Positions 7,041 to 18,297 of a stretch of 54,456 bases of DNA are shown here, piece after piece (the first letter of the stretch is position 1; every line of letters starts with the position of its first letter). Made by a program: the position numbers and the translations under genes. Origin of the DNA: Cyanobacteria bacterium UBA4641 (GTDB taxonomy: Bacteria; Cyanobacteriota; Vampirovibrionia; Gastranaerophilales; Gastranaerophilaceae); the NCBI GenBank assembly GCA_002405805.1, contig DHMN01000049.1, positions 1 through 54,456 on the forward strand. The letters are read 5' to 3'. The notes under the pieces are model-generated. The model saw nothing but the letters and a program-made list of their open reading frames with translations. It did no database searches and was not told where the DNA came from.

Positions 7041-10000
7041 TTATTTCTTTTTCTTTTCAGGTGGATTACCTGTTGCAGCAACATTTGCACGATATTTACC
7101 ATATCCAAACATTCTCAACAAACCAGTAAAGATATTGCCTTTTGCAGCATCACCAATACCACCTGCCGTATTTACTAATCTTGTTGCAGGAATACCTGTT
7201 AAATCATCAGCAGTTAATGCCATTGCATCAACCCAATCTGCAACAGAGATTTCATTTTTCAACAAAATATTTTTTCCAATATCTTCCAGATCCCCAATAA
7301 TAGGAATTGTTTTTAAAAATGGCTTATATTCTTTTTTATCAATTAATGTCATAGCAAAACTACAAATAGTTGATAATCCCATTCCGAGATAACCGTATGC
7401 AGCTAAATTCGCAAACAACATTGAAGAAATAAGATCTGTTCCAAATTTTGCAACACCGTCATCATCATCACCTGTTAAACCTCTAATCAAAGTCATAAAG
7501 GATAAATTTGATAAAAATGAAGTGAATAGAATTGGATTGAAAACTTTGTATATAAGCAGAGCTTTTACAAATTCTTTATTGCCAATATCACCTCTAGCTC
7601 TTGAAGCCATTGCATCTACAAACTTTCTTTCATACTGCAATGTAGTGTTATTAAATGCAAACATCATTCTCGTTAAAGGATTTTCTGATTGTTTCTTCTG
7701 CCATACACTTGTTGATGATGCTTGCCCTGCTTGTTGAGAACGCATTGTATCTTCAACAAATTTTTCAAAGGCTTCTTCTTTACTCAATCCCTGTTTCATT
7801 AAATAATCAACATAAGGTTTGCCACCAAAAGCGATTGCAAACAAATCACCATATTTTGTATTTGTAGTACAGAAATTTCTTAGGCTTCTGAATTTATCTG
7901 CTTCATCAGTTATTTTCAGCATAACTTCATTCATTGAGCCACCTGCTAATCGTGCATGAAGATAATCACAATTATCAAGCATAAACTTTAATGTAGTTTT
8001 TGGATGCTTCAAACCTTCAACAAAACCTTTTGCCCATAATCCATTAGGCATATTTTCACAATAGTTAATCATTGAAGTTAATTGTCCAAACATAACTTTA
8101 AAGTTGCCACCAATACGAGATGTTATATAGTTTGTTGCAACATAATCCATAAAACTTTTTCCAACATTAATTCCTCTAACATAATTTTCAAACGTAGAAG
8201 AACCAAGTTGATTTAATAAAGTATCATGTATTCTATCGCCGACTGTTCTTTGTTTTTTATTCTTTTTGCTCTTAACTCTTGTACCGGCTTGAAGTTTATC
8301 AGGAGTTTCAACTCCATCAAAAACTTCTTTAATTGCAGCTCTAACTGTTCCATCTTTAAAAATTGCATTCAAATAATTTAATCGCTCAGAAAGAACAACG
8401 TATCTTGCTGTTTTATTAATATGAGGAAGTAAAATTGATAAAGGTTGTTCAGGTTTCATTTTTATTCTTTTACAAGTTTTTCTTTGCTTAATAAAAGAAG
8501 GATTGTTTGAACGAACAACTTTTTCATGAAGCATATCAATTTCTGAACCGACACGAACAGTTTTTGATGGAAAATAATTTTCCACTTTTGGAAGTGATAA
8601 TCCCATTGTTCTGATAAATACTTCATTATTATCATCATACATACTTTCACAAGTATCTACCAAAAGCCAAGCAAACTGTTTATCTTCTTCTGATAATACC
8701 TGTTCAAACATGTGCTGAACTTGAGCCAAGCCGTATTGAGTGAATAATCTTTGTTCCAATTCTTCATTCAAAGACCACGCATAAAGAGTTATGATTTCAG
8801 CTCTTGAAAGTTGAACTCCACTTTCAACAAATTGACCTGTTTCTTTACTGTATGTTACTTCTTTATAGTTGTAAACTTCTTCCTCGTATTCCTGCATTAA
8901 TTTAACTAAAGGCTGATTGTTTGCAAAATCAATAAACTCATTGAATTTATTCCAAGCCTTTTCTTTGAATGTTGCAGGATTATTCAAGCCATAAATATCA
9001 ATAGCTTTTTTACAAAAATCAGAATATCGTTTATGAGCATAAACTTCTGCATCACTTTCAAGTTTCAACAAAGAATATCTTTGAGCAACTTCTTTTCCAA
9101 ATAACGCATTGAGAGCAGTTTCCCAGTTTACAAGAGTTTTTTCGGATGTTACTAAATTTTCACCCATAATAAATTTTGCAATACTTCTTGCAGCTTTTTT
9201 ATCTTTTAACTCTCTCACTCTTTGAACTAGATCTGTTTTCATATTATCTTTTTGAAGTTGTTTATCTAATTCTTCTGCATCCTTTGCTCTACGACCTTCA
9301 AATTTCAAAATCATAATATCTTCTAACAAAGAACGAGTTGCGGCCAAATTCAAATCTTTGACTTTACTTGAACGATATTCTAAAAATTTTCTTCTCAAAT
9401 TGCTTTGAAAATCCGTTTTCATTTCAGGAGTAGAAATTGGACTTTCGTCATTATTTTCTCTTTCTTCACCTGCTGCAACTTTATCTAATTCAAGAATTGC
9501 ACCAAATTCTTTAAACGCATCCTTCTGTCCGAGTTTATTTATTTCAGCAAGTTCTGCAAATACAGTATTTGTTTTCCAATCAAATTTGCCTTTCTTTAAA
9601 GCTCCAACTTTCACAAGTTTAGAATTTACCCTAATTTGTTTTTGAATTTCTTTGTGCAAAATATTTTTTGCTTGATTTTCTAAATCAGAAATCACATACT
9701 CATTAATTTTTCTGATAATTCTTTTTGTTGAATTAACAGAAGTTGCGTGCTTGATTGCTTTGTACAAACTATGAGATTTGCTAATTCTAACTTTATATCT
9801 TACATTTGGATCATAAATTTTTAAATCACTCAATTTATTTGTTACATAATATTGAAGTTGTTGAACAACTGGAATGTTAGGATAATGTTTTCTGTTAAAA
9901 TCATCCTTTTGACCTTCATTGTAATCATCTTCAACCTTACTTAATTTTTCTACAATATCTTGAGTTACCTCATCAGGCATTGAAGGCATTTTATCGAATA

Positions 10001-13000
10001 ACGCATAAAGAGCTTCAAGAGCAGTTGTTTTTTCTTCCCCTTTTAATGTCTGAACCTTATTATACAAATATTCAAACTTACCGTAGAAATCACCAATTTC
10101 ATCTTCATTTTGATTATTAAAATTATATGTTCCATCTGTCAGAACTTGAAAAGCCTGTTCTGCTAATTTATAATCACCATCAATTTCATCATTATCATAA
10201 TTTACACCTGTATCATTATAAAATTCAGACCATTCTGCACACATACCACCTGAAACAGTTATTTTATCATCAGCATTTTCTAATGCCATTTGAACTTTTT
10301 CCCAGTTACTAGGATTAGCAATTACATTTTTTTTCATTCCGGTAGCAACCGACAAGATACCTAAAGTAGCATCTTTATATCGTTGCTTCATTTCTCTAAC
10401 TTCCTTTGGCACACGTTTTACAGCACCTTCTGCCAATTCAAGATATTCTTCAACCTTTCTTTTTTTGTCAGAATTTCTGTTATTTGCAGCAACATTATCT
10501 TTCCAAATTTCATCAAGCTCTTTCATTTCCTGTTCTTGACGAGCTTTAATTTCTTGTATTTTATTGTTTATATCATCACATCTATCAAATACAGTTTTTT
10601 TAATTCTTTCATTTTCAGTTGTCAATAATCTTTCAAATAATTTTTCAAGATTAGCAACATCAGCTTCTGAAAAAGAATACTGATTTCCATTTTCGGTATA
10701 AACAAGATTTTTAATACTGTCATAAATCTGAATAAGAGCATTTTTAAAATCTTCAAAAATTCTTTTTAATCTGTTGCTTCTAGCAGAACCATTTCTGATA
10801 TATGCTTCAAATCCTACTGCAAACTTTTCATGTTGCTCACGAGTAAAAGCACCACCGTCATTTTTAACAAATTTTCTAACTTCTGCTAAGTCAAGAGCAA
10901 GTTCTTCATTTTGTTCTGCATATTTTTCTAAACGAGATAACCACCAATGGGCGAACTCGTGAACGATTGTACTTTCATCTGCATTCTTAAATAGCTCAAT
11001 AAGATTTTCAGCAGGCACAAATGCACCTTTAATATTCATGTTTCTCAACTTGCGAGGAGTAACATTATCATAAAGCATATTGGTTTGAATAGGTTCTTCT
11101 TCTTTTTTTTGATAATATTTTTCAATGATTTTTACAGCTTTATCATCAAAAATAACATAGCACCTACCATCTTGTCTGCCGTCATAAGTAATACCTTTGA
11201 TGCCGTATTCATTTAAAAGTTTGCTTACTTTTTCAGTTGAACCCAAAATATCATCAAGATAAATATATATATTTTTCCCAGTTGTATTTTTGTTTGAATT
11301 TGTAGCATTAAGAGAACCCAACATATTATATATACGTTGTAGTTTTCTATACTCTTTTTGCTTATCTTCTATTTCAATTTGTTGCTCAACGGTTCTTTTT
11401 TCAAAAGGATATGTTTCATTTTCTAGCTTATCAATTTCTCTATATTTATCTCTAATAGAAATTCTTAATGTATCTCTTTTTTCTGTAATATTTTTAGAAT
11501 TATTTAAAATAACGCCAAATTCATCAAAAAATAAATCTTCTAGTGCTTCTTGCACTTTTTTAGATTGTTCAAATATTGTTTTATCTTCATCAAGCAATAC
11601 ATCATTTTCTGGAATATCAACTTTATATAGTTGACCTTCCGACATAACTAATTTTTCAGGTTCTAATTCTGTTACTAATTCTAGCTCTCTTTTTTTTCTT
11701 TTGATATAATTAGCATTGCCTTCTAAAGTTTCTTTTCTTTGAATATCTTTATTATCCTCTCCCCATTTTATTGCATATTGAATATCATCTTTAATTTCAC
11801 TTATTGTTTCCTCTTTGCCTAGAGTTTCAATAAAAGATAGTGTATCTGCATCAATATCTTTAAATTTTGTATCTTCAATAGGAGTATTGTCATACTTATA
11901 TTTAGTAAGTTTTTCATGACTAATCAAGCCTTTACGATAATTTTCTGAAACATTTTTATTACCTGCAAAATACAAACCCCAACCATGAGCTTGATTACCT
12001 TCACCTGTGCCAATAGCATCAAGTGAAAATTCATCAAACTTATGAGGTGAACCATGATAAACGGATTGATAATATTTGACATCTTCTAGCTTTTGTTGTA
12101 ATTTCTGAATAAGACTTGCTGCCCCTTCCGAAATTAAATCGGAACTGGTCAACGGCAGGTCTTTTTTAGAACTTGCTCGATCGCCTTCTGAAATTAAATC
12201 AGAACTGCCCCAAAGCAAGTTTCTTATTTTTTCTGCATCAACTTTTAATAATCTTTTATCATTAAGAGCTTTATCAATAATAGGCTCATAATTTTGTCTA
12301 GAATGTATGCTTCTTATATCATTAAGAACAACACCTTTTCCTACTTTTTTATCTATTTCAAAAGCAACAAGAACATATTCCTCTTTGTCATTTTTCAAGT
12401 CAAGAATAGCAGAATATCTGTTATTTTCTTTCTTTTCATTTTCGTTTTGTTCAGCTTTTATAACTGCAATAGGATTTTTTAATGCTTCCCAAACTTTGCT
12501 TATAGTTTCTTTGCTTAGATTATGGTCTGCATTTTTATTATTTTGAGCTTTCTCGATAACTTTATATCCAATACTAATAGTATTATCAGGCAAACCTGCT
12601 TCAATTAATTTTGCAGGAGTTTTGCCAATTCTAAACAATTTTCTTTTTTCTTGTTGAGATAAATTTCCTGTAAGAACTTTATTAACAAATTTTTTGTATT
12701 CAAGATTATTTTTAACATCTTGTAATTGTTCTTGGTAATTAGTTCCAGCATTTTGATAATAAATATTAGGATTGCTTCTATCAAAAGTTCCTTCATTATC
12801 AACTGATTTTATTTGTTCCGGATTAAAAGGAATATAAAAATTCCCACCACCTTTACCTAAATCGCCGTAGCCATTTGTTATTACACCATCATAACCTGTT
12901 ATAAGAGTTGTTGCTCTATTAGCAAACTCCGAATTAGCAGCATAAGCAATTTCACCTAGTATATCAGTATCTGTTTTATCTTCTGCATAAATCATGTATG

Positions 13001-16000
13001 CGGCTTCTTCAACAGCATCTTCAAAATTCATTGAATATGTATCAGCATAATTAGAAACAAAGCTATCCTTTAAATCCTCTTCATATTCCTCTGATTGTAA
13101 TTCAGCAGCTTTTTGAATAATATTTTTAACATCTTCAAAACTTAAATAATGAGAATTGTGTCTTAATGGTTTTTGTATTGATAAATAACATTCCTTCACT
13201 TCACCATTTTGCTTTTTATACCCTGCTGCCGTATCTGCATCATCAGTAAAATAAAAGCCAACACCTTCAGCAGTTCCATTTGTTCCAATTTTATCATAGC
13301 TGAATGTATCAAATTGAGCATTCGTACCATGATAAACCACCAATGGCTCACCACTCTCATCAACAACTTTGCTATCACCAAACCACTTTTTAAAATATTT
13401 GCTATCCGTTCCTTTTTCTTCCCACTCTTTTTTTGCAGCAGAAATTTCAGCAGAATTATTTGTTCCTGCTGTATCAACACTTTGATAGTATTCCACTCCT
13501 TCTTGTCCTATATGTTCATCAATAGTTCCTGATAACTCTCTATTAATAGGATTGATGTCAATAGTAACGGTTCTGCCATTTTTATCTTCAATAGTTAAAT
13601 CTTCATCATGTAATAAATTAAAAGCAGCATCTTCTTTCATTGTTCCTGTATATTGAACAATGAAATCTAAATCAGAAGTTTCTTTGTTCTTTCCTTTTGT
13701 GTAAGAACCATAAACTCTAATATCTTCAAAATTAAATTCTTCAGGACTAACATCAGCTTCTTGAAGAATATTTTCAATATCTGCTTTTACCATATCTGTT
13801 AAATCATCAGCAGACATATCAAAATTTTCTTTCAAATTTTTATCTATATCATACGATTGAAATAATTGCCCTGTTTGGTTATATGTTAATTCTTTAAGTT
13901 CTTTTGCAAAATCATCATATCCATCTTCATCAAGTTTCTTGATATAATGTTTCGCATTTTCAATATCTTCTTTACTCAAGTTACCATCACGAATTTTAGA
14001 GAGAATATCTATCTCATCCATCATTTGAGTTAAATATTGCTCATCAGAAAAATCATCAGGTAAATTATTTAATTCATCAAGCAGTTCTTCAATTCTTCCA
14101 TCTGTCTGAATGTATCGACCATTTTCTTTTGCAGCTTCTTCTGCTTGTCTTTGTATTTCAGGCATTTCTTCTTCCATAATCTCACCAAGAGAAATACCTG
14201 TTGTTTCGCTCAATTTTTGCAATGGAGCAGCAAACAAAGCTGCAACCGTTTTTGCATCTTTTTCTTTTGCGAAAGTTTTATTATCAATAAATTTTTTTGT
14301 TAAATCATTTTCGATTTTTTTTGTAACTTCTTCATGGGCCGAATTTTCTGTATCATCTTCAATCGCTTTTTTAAGTTCACTTCTAATTTCCATTTCAGAC
14401 ATATTTTGCAAAATATCATCTTGTAAATCTTTATCCACATTATGAGCAGACCAAATACTTCTCAATTTTTGTTCAGCCAAAGATTGAGAACCTTTTATTT
14501 TAATTAATCCCTGATCCAAATAGAACTGTTCAGGCGATTGAATATATTTATTTGCTCTTTCAGTTAATTTTTTAACATCTTTTTCATACTGTTTTTTCTT
14601 CCAAGTATCAGCAACTTTTGAATGTGTTCCTGCTACAAGATGTCCTGCTCCACCAACTGCAGCAAAAGATAATGCTTCTTGCCCCCATTGAGAAGGATTA
14701 TTTGCATACAAAACATTGTTCATAAAACCGTCAAAATTATATTCATCAAGCCCATTTATACCGAAAACTTGATTTAAAAAACGGTTAAGAACTTCTTCCC
14801 CCATTTCTTCTATAACACCGTCATAACCATATTTTTTAAGAGCTTCTGTTGCTGCCATTCCGTAACGACTAGAAACAAGTTTTTCAAATTCAGTAAAAAA
14901 CTTTTTCGGCAATAATTTTTGAACCGGTTTGGCAAAATAACTAGCAACTGGTGAAAAAGTCCATCCTGCAGTTTCTGTTAATGCTTCAAATGTACTTTCC
15001 CCAAGAGCTTTCATAACAGATAATGCAGGATGTTCAGAAGATGTAAAAACAGTATCACCTAAATCTGTAACATAAACTCCTGATGAAATTTGTCTATCAG
15101 CAATACTACCTGCAAACGTATGTGGCATTTTAGTTAAACCAAATTTTGTTGATGTTACAACAGCAGAAGGCAATGCTTTTGCCGTTTCTTTCAAACCCTC
15201 TTTTAAGCCTACATTAGCAAGAGCTTTTGCTCCTGTTGTTTTCACTAATGTATCTTTATAAATTTTCTTTGCAGCAGATAAAGGAACAGTTGTTTTTATT
15301 GCAGCAGGAGCCGCAGATTTTAATGCAGCTTTCTTTAATTCAGCTTCAACAGCTTTTCTTGCTGCTTTTTTAGCTCCAATAGTAGATAATGTTTTACTTA
15401 ATGAAGCTAAACCAACACCTTCACCTGATGCAGCTAGACCAATACCAAATTCTTCAAGATAAGGAATTGTAGCAAGAATAGCATTAATAGTTCCACCACC
15501 AAACGTAAAGCCACGAACTTCAAGCTCTTTCATATCTCTCAAATAATCCACAAGTTTTTCTTCTTGATCTGGAGTAAGAGTTTCACCGTTTTTAGCTCTA
15601 TTTAAAAGTACAGAAGCAGTTATTGCATCTGCTGCATCTCTTGTTGTGTTTACATAAGGTGCAAAAGAAGCCCATTTATGATTTTTTTCCCATGCTTCTG
15701 CAATTCCCATGCCACCTTTATTTTTCCATTCAGCAATTTCATCAGGAGATGCAACATTTAATTTTCTAAACCATTCAGGAGTTTGATATGCTTCTTCATA
15801 TTCTTGTTTTAAAAATTCAGGCATATCAGGTATATCTTTTAATGCTTGCTGATTTATATTTTTAGAAACTTTACCTTTTAATGTATTTTTCTTCTGTTGT
15901 TCTTCAATATAAATATCGTTCGGAGCTTTAACATATTCATCCATATTTTCATTAAAATTAGCATCTCTTAATGAATAGCTGCTAAAAATAGGATTGCTTT

Positions 16001-16025
16001 TTGTATCAGGTACTGTATTAAACAT
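7041..16025 (-). CDS. Giant polyvalent internal virion protein (2,994 aa) with ART, nuclease-like and zincin domains
   Basis: This is the largest gene in the window and probably an ejected core protein in the position of T7 gp16. Domains visible, with approximate residues: an Ala/Lys-rich amphipathic region (200-300); a nucleotidyltransferase-like motif GSYTKG followed by SDLDFIV (about 770); a first ADP-ribosyltransferase of the polyvalent-protein type starting VYHGT (about 895); a region resembling MuF-C/PBECR-type toxin nucleases (1110-1275); a second ADP-ribosyltransferase starting VYHGS (about 1323); a zincin motif HEFAHWW (about 1690); long helical segments; and hydrophobic helices near 2840-2910. 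Such proteins are thought to enter the host with phage DNA and act on host targets. The start follows an AAGGAAG site. Domain names rest on motif reading only. Confidence 0.85.
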   Translation of the reverse strand: MFNTVPDTKSNPIFSSYSLRDANFNENMDEYVKAPNDIYIEEQQKKNTLKGKVSKNINQQALKDIPDMPEFLKQEYEEAYQTPEWFRKLNVASPDEIAEWKNKGGMGIAEAWEKNHKWASFAPYVNTTRDAADAITASVLLNRAKNGETLTPDQEEKLVDYLRDMKELEVRGFTFGGGTINAILATIPYLEEFGIGLAASGEGVGLASLSKTLSTIGAKKAARKAVEAELKKAALKSAAPAAIKTTVPLSAAKKIYKDTLVKTTGAKALANVGLKEGLKETAKALPSAVVTSTKFGLTKMPHTFAGSIADRQISSGVYVTDLGDTVFTSSEHPALSVMKALGESTFEALTETAGWTFSPVASYFAKPVQKLLPKKFFTEFEKLVSSRYGMAATEALKKYGYDGVIEEMGEEVLNRFLNQVFGINGLDEYNFDGFMNNVLYANNPSQWGQEALSFAAVGGAGHLVAGTHSKVADTWKKKQYEKDVKKLTERANKYIQSPEQFYLDQGLIKIKGSQSLAEQKLRSIWSAHNVDKDLQDDILQNMSEMEIRSELKKAIEDDTENSAHEEVTKKIENDLTKKFIDNKTFAKEKDAKTVAALFAAPLQKLSETTGISLGEIMEEEMPEIQRQAEEAAKENGRYIQTDGRIEELLDELNNLPDDFSDEQYLTQMMDEIDILSKIRDGNLSKEDIENAKHYIKKLDEDGYDDFAKELKELTYNQTGQLFQSYDIDKNLKENFDMSADDLTDMVKADIENILQEADVSPEEFNFEDIRVYGSYTKGKNKETSDLDFIVQYTGTMKEDAAFNLLHDEDLTIEDKNGRTVTIDINPINRELSGTIDEHIGQEGVEYYQSVDTAGTNNSAEISAAKKEWEEKGTDSKYFKKWFGDSKVVDESGEPLVVYHGTNAQFDTFSYDKIGTNGTAEGVGFYFTDDADTAAGYKKQNGEVKECYLSIQKPLRHNSHYLSFEDVKNIIQKAAELQSEEYEEDLKDSFVSNYADTYSMNFEDAVEEAAYMIYAEDKTDTDILGEIAYAANSEFANRATTLITGYDGVITNGYGDLGKGGGNFYIPFNPEQIKSVDNEGTFDRSNPNIYYQNAGTNYQEQLQDVKNNLEYKKFVNKVLTGNLSQQEKRKLFRIGKTPAKLIEAGLPDNTISIGYKVIEKAQNNKNADHNLSKETISKVWEALKNPIAVIKAEQNENEKKENNRYSAILDLKNDKEEYVLVAFEIDKKVGKGVVLNDIRSIHSRQNYEPIIDKALNDKRLLKVDAEKIRNLLWGSSDLISEGDRASSKKDLPLTSSDLISEGAASLIQKLQQKLEDVKYYQSVYHGSPHKFDEFSLDAIGTGEGNQAHGWGLYFAGNKNVSENYRKGLISHEKLTKYKYDNTPIEDTKFKDIDADTLSFIETLGKEETISEIKDDIQYAIKWGEDNKDIQRKETLEGNANYIKRKKRELELVTELEPEKLVMSEGQLYKVDIPENDVLLDEDKTIFEQSKKVQEALEDLFFDEFGVILNNSKNITEKRDTLRISIRDKYREIDKLENETYPFEKRTVEQQIEIEDKQKEYRKLQRIYNMLGSLNATNSNKNTTGKNIYIYLDDILGSTEKVSKLLNEYGIKGITYDGRQDGRCYVIFDDKAVKIIEKYYQKKEEEPIQTNMLYDNVTPRKLRNMNIKGAFVPAENLIELFKNADESTIVHEFAHWWLSRLEKYAEQNEELALDLAEVRKFVKNDGGAFTREQHEKFAVGFEAYIRNGSARSNRLKRIFEDFKNALIQIYDSIKNLVYTENGNQYSFSEADVANLEKLFERLLTTENERIKKTVFDRCDDINNKIQEIKARQEQEMKELDEIWKDNVAANNRNSDKKRKVEEYLELAEGAVKRVPKEVREMKQRYKDATLGILSVATGMKKNVIANPSNWEKVQMALENADDKITVSGGMCAEWSEFYNDTGVNYDNDEIDGDYKLAEQAFQVLTDGTYNFNNQNEDEIGDFYGKFEYLYNKVQTLKGEEKTTALEALYALFDKMPSMPDEVTQDIVEKLSKVEDDYNEGQKDDFNRKHYPNIPVVQQLQYYVTNKLSDLKIYDPNVRYKVRISKSHSLYKAIKHATSVNSTKRIIRKINEYVISDLENQAKNILHKEIQKQIRVNSKLVKVGALKKGKFDWKTNTVFAELAEINKLGQKDAFKEFGAILELDKVAAGEERENNDESPISTPEMKTDFQSNLRRKFLEYRSSKVKDLNLAATRSLLEDIMILKFEGRRAKDAEELDKQLQKDNMKTDLVQRVRELKDKKAARSIAKFIMGENLVTSEKTLVNWETALNALFGKEVAQRYSLLKLESDAEVYAHKRYSDFCKKAIDIYGLNNPATFKEKAWNKFNEFIDFANNQPLVKLMQEYEEEVYNYKEVTYSKETGQFVESGVQLSRAEIITLYAWSLNEELEQRLFTQYGLAQVQHMFEQVLSEEDKQFAWLLVDTCESMYDDNNEVFIRTMGLSLPKVENYFPSKTVRVGSEIDMLHEKVVRSNNPSFIKQRKTCKRIKMKPEQPLSILLPHINKTARYVVLSERLNYLNAIFKDGTVRAAIKEVFDGVETPDKLQAGTRVKSKKNKKQRTVGDRIHDTLLNQLGSSTFENYVRGINVGKSFMDYVATNYITSRIGGNFKVMFGQLTSMINYCENMPNGLWAKGFVEGLKHPKTTLKFMLDNCDYLHARLAGGSMNEVMLKITDEADKFRSLRNFCTTNTKYGDLFAIAFGGKPYVDYLMKQGLSKEEAFEKFVEDTMRSQQAGQASSTSVWQKKQSENPLTRMMFAFNNTTLQYERKFVDAMASRARGDIGNKEFVKALLIYKVFNPILFTSFLSNLSFMTLIRGLTGDDDDGVAKFGTDLISSMLFANLAAYGYLGMGLSTICSFAMTLIDKKEYKPFLKTIPIIGDLEDIGKNILLKNEISVADWVDAMALTADDLTGIPATRLVNTAGGIGDAAKGNIFTGLLRMFGYGKYRANVAATGNPPEKKKK

Positions 16026-16074
16026 AAAATTTTCTTCCTTATTTGCTACCTTTTGTGCGTGAGCCGAGTGTGAA

Positions 16075-16105
16075 ATTAATGGCTTGCGTGGAGCAAGGCA
16101 TTAAT
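16075..16105. other. Intergenic hairpin between two core-protein genes
   Basis: Arms of 13 bases (16075-16087 and 16093-16105) pair with one mismatch around a 5-base loop. There is no T run, so it looks more like an mRNA processing or stability element than a terminator. Confidence 0.45.
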
Positions 16106-16152
16106 GTAACCGTTTGATATTCTGTGTAAATTTTAATTTACTCAAGAACCGT

Positions 16153-18273
16153 TTATTTTCCTTGTTGAGAACCACCATATCTTGTATCGAAAGATATATC
16201 TATATGATTAACGTGGTTCATATTTTCTTTCGGATGCGCTTTTTTATAATTCACATCATAATTTCTCAAATCTCTTATTTTAGGATTAGGTGGACTGTTG
16301 TATCTTTTTAATAAAACTGGATCTGATGTTCCAATAGATGCAACAGCAGGTTCACTTAAAAATTTTTCAAACACTTTCTGCCTTTGTGCAACATTCAAGT
16401 TTGCCATCCCTACATCACATTTTCTACCATGTCCATGACCACCTGCATCACCTGCTCTATATCTTGATGTTACTTGCAGAGGAATGCCAAGCTCTCTTGA
16501 AAGTTGTGGTATTCTTTTATCTGCATAATATGTAAGAACTTTTGTTTCCCCTCTTTTGGGAGTGATTGCAGATATATTTTTATAAATACCCTGTGCTTGA
16601 TTTAATTTCCCCATATCTCTTTGTTTCCAGTTGTTTTCAATGGTGTTATATGACCTTTTCGCCATTTCATAAATTTCTTCCGGCTTCGGCTCTCTTTTAT
16701 TTTGACCTTTAAATAACATATATTCTCTAGCCATCAAATCATAAACTTCACCATGTTTTTTTGCTCGAGCAAACAATTCTTTTGTTTCATCAATATTTTT
16801 GTTAGTAGCAGTTTCATCTTTGTAATTAAACCCTGCCATAATAGCATCAAGTTGTTTTGTATCTTTAAAGTTAAATGCTTCACCCTGCATTCTCTCAACC
16901 TTAGAAAGAAATCTAACAACTTCATCTTTGTATTCATTCATCTTTAAACCATTAGAAGTTTGTGGATTAAAACCTGTTAAATCACCAATAGCTTTTCTCA
17001 TTTCAACTTCAGGAGTATATTCATTTGAACCTGCTTTTCTTTGCATTTCAACAATTTTGTTATATTGTTCTTTCGTCAAATTATAATTTGCAGGATTAAT
17101 CTTTTTAAAATCTTCATTGTTGTATGCTGCCATATCAAGCAAAATATTGTAATCAGCCCAGTTATTACCAACACCTTCAAGTTCTTGCATAGCCTTTAGG
17201 TTTTTATATATCTTTTCCTTTTGTTCCAATGACATATTTGAAGTATTTACTTCACGCATTATTGACGATACATCGCCGCCATTTTCGTAAGCAGAAAAAA
17301 CTCTCTGCATAATATCATTACTGATTTTTGCATCATTTTCTTTTTGAATAGTTTCTTTGTGTCTTAAATAACGATTATATTCATTTTCTGTTGCGTTACG
17401 TTCTTCAATGTTAGCAATTCCATCAATATATTTGTATGCTTCTTCCGGAGTTTTATCAACTAATGTTGCTGCAACTGCTCTTGCTTTATAATCAACTTCT
17501 TGAGAATGTATGCTTCTTTGATATTGATTTCTAACTTCAGGAGTAAAACTATCTTTGTGTTTGTTAAAATATTCTGTTGCTTTCAAAGAGCCTTCTGCTA
17601 AATAAGCATCAAGAATTTTTGCATGATAATTTCCTTCAAATTCTTTTTTCTTAATTGCATAAGTTTCAGGGTCTTTATCCCAACCTTTTATAAGTGCATA
17701 GTTATCAAGAATTGTAAAACCATCTTTTTTATATTTTTCTAAATCAGCAGGATTGTTTCTACCGTTAATAGCTTTATTAAACACATTAGTCAAAGCATCT
17801 GTATATACACTATCTTGCCATTTATCGCTTTCTTCTTTATCATGAGCTTCTGAATATTTTTCTAAATTTATTCTTTTTCTAGCAGCAACATCTCTTACGG
17901 TTGCAGCTTGTTCACCCCACAATCCAGCTTTTGAAATTAATTCATCCGAATACTTATCATAGCCATCCATTATTTCAGGTGATTTACCCATAGCATCTTT
18001 ACCTGTTTTATATAGATAACCATTATCTTTATCGTTCAAAGTATCATTTACATACTTATCAAGCATATTGCTAATTTCAAGCACTTTTGTTCGGTCGTAT
18101 TGGTCTTTCAAACGTAAAACTCCATGACCCGCATTTCCAAGTGCATCACTAGCTTCTCTCATAGCTTGAGCCGTACCAACACCAAATGCAACTGGATTAG
18201 CATTATCTTTTATATATCCAAGTGGAGTATTTTGAGGAGTTACACTTCTGTTATATTGTGGTATTCTTGCCAT
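16153..18273 (-). CDS. Internal virion (core) protein with C-terminal M15-like peptidase
   Basis: The 706-residue protein is mostly helical and hydrophilic through residue about 580, as in podovirus ejection proteins. The last 140 residues contain SRYRAGDAGGHGHGRKCDVG, close to the zinc-binding SxHxxGxAxD pattern of M15 / D-Ala-D-Ala carboxypeptidase-like domains. This would let the core open peptidoglycan during DNA entry. It is clearly transcribed with the neighbouring giant protein and the gp13-like gene. The start ATG at 18273 follows AAAGGT. The peptidase call is by motif, so the exact bond cleaved is unknown. Confidence 0.75.
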   Translation of the reverse strand: MARIPQYNRSVTPQNTPLGYIKDNANPVAFGVGTAQAMREASDALGNAGHGVLRLKDQYDRTKVLEISNMLDKYVNDTLNDKDNGYLYKTGKDAMGKSPEIMDGYDKYSDELISKAGLWGEQAATVRDVAARKRINLEKYSEAHDKEESDKWQDSVYTDALTNVFNKAINGRNNPADLEKYKKDGFTILDNYALIKGWDKDPETYAIKKKEFEGNYHAKILDAYLAEGSLKATEYFNKHKDSFTPEVRNQYQRSIHSQEVDYKARAVAATLVDKTPEEAYKYIDGIANIEERNATENEYNRYLRHKETIQKENDAKISNDIMQRVFSAYENGGDVSSIMREVNTSNMSLEQKEKIYKNLKAMQELEGVGNNWADYNILLDMAAYNNEDFKKINPANYNLTKEQYNKIVEMQRKAGSNEYTPEVEMRKAIGDLTGFNPQTSNGLKMNEYKDEVVRFLSKVERMQGEAFNFKDTKQLDAIMAGFNYKDETATNKNIDETKELFARAKKHGEVYDLMAREYMLFKGQNKREPKPEEIYEMAKRSYNTIENNWKQRDMGKLNQAQGIYKNISAITPKRGETKVLTYYADKRIPQLSRELGIPLQVTSRYRAGDAGGHGHGRKCDVGMANLNVAQRQKVFEKFLSEPAVASIGTSDPVLLKRYNSPPNPKIRDLRNYDVNYKKAHPKENMNHVNHIDISFDTRYGGSQQGK

Positions 18274-18297
18274 CTTTTCTACCTTTCTTATTGAATG

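Noticed and set aside
10127..14445. Many open frames of 60-114 codons on the plus strand inside the giant gene
   Set aside because: They are antisense to a continuous 2,994-codon gene, have low-complexity composition and no ribosome binding sites.
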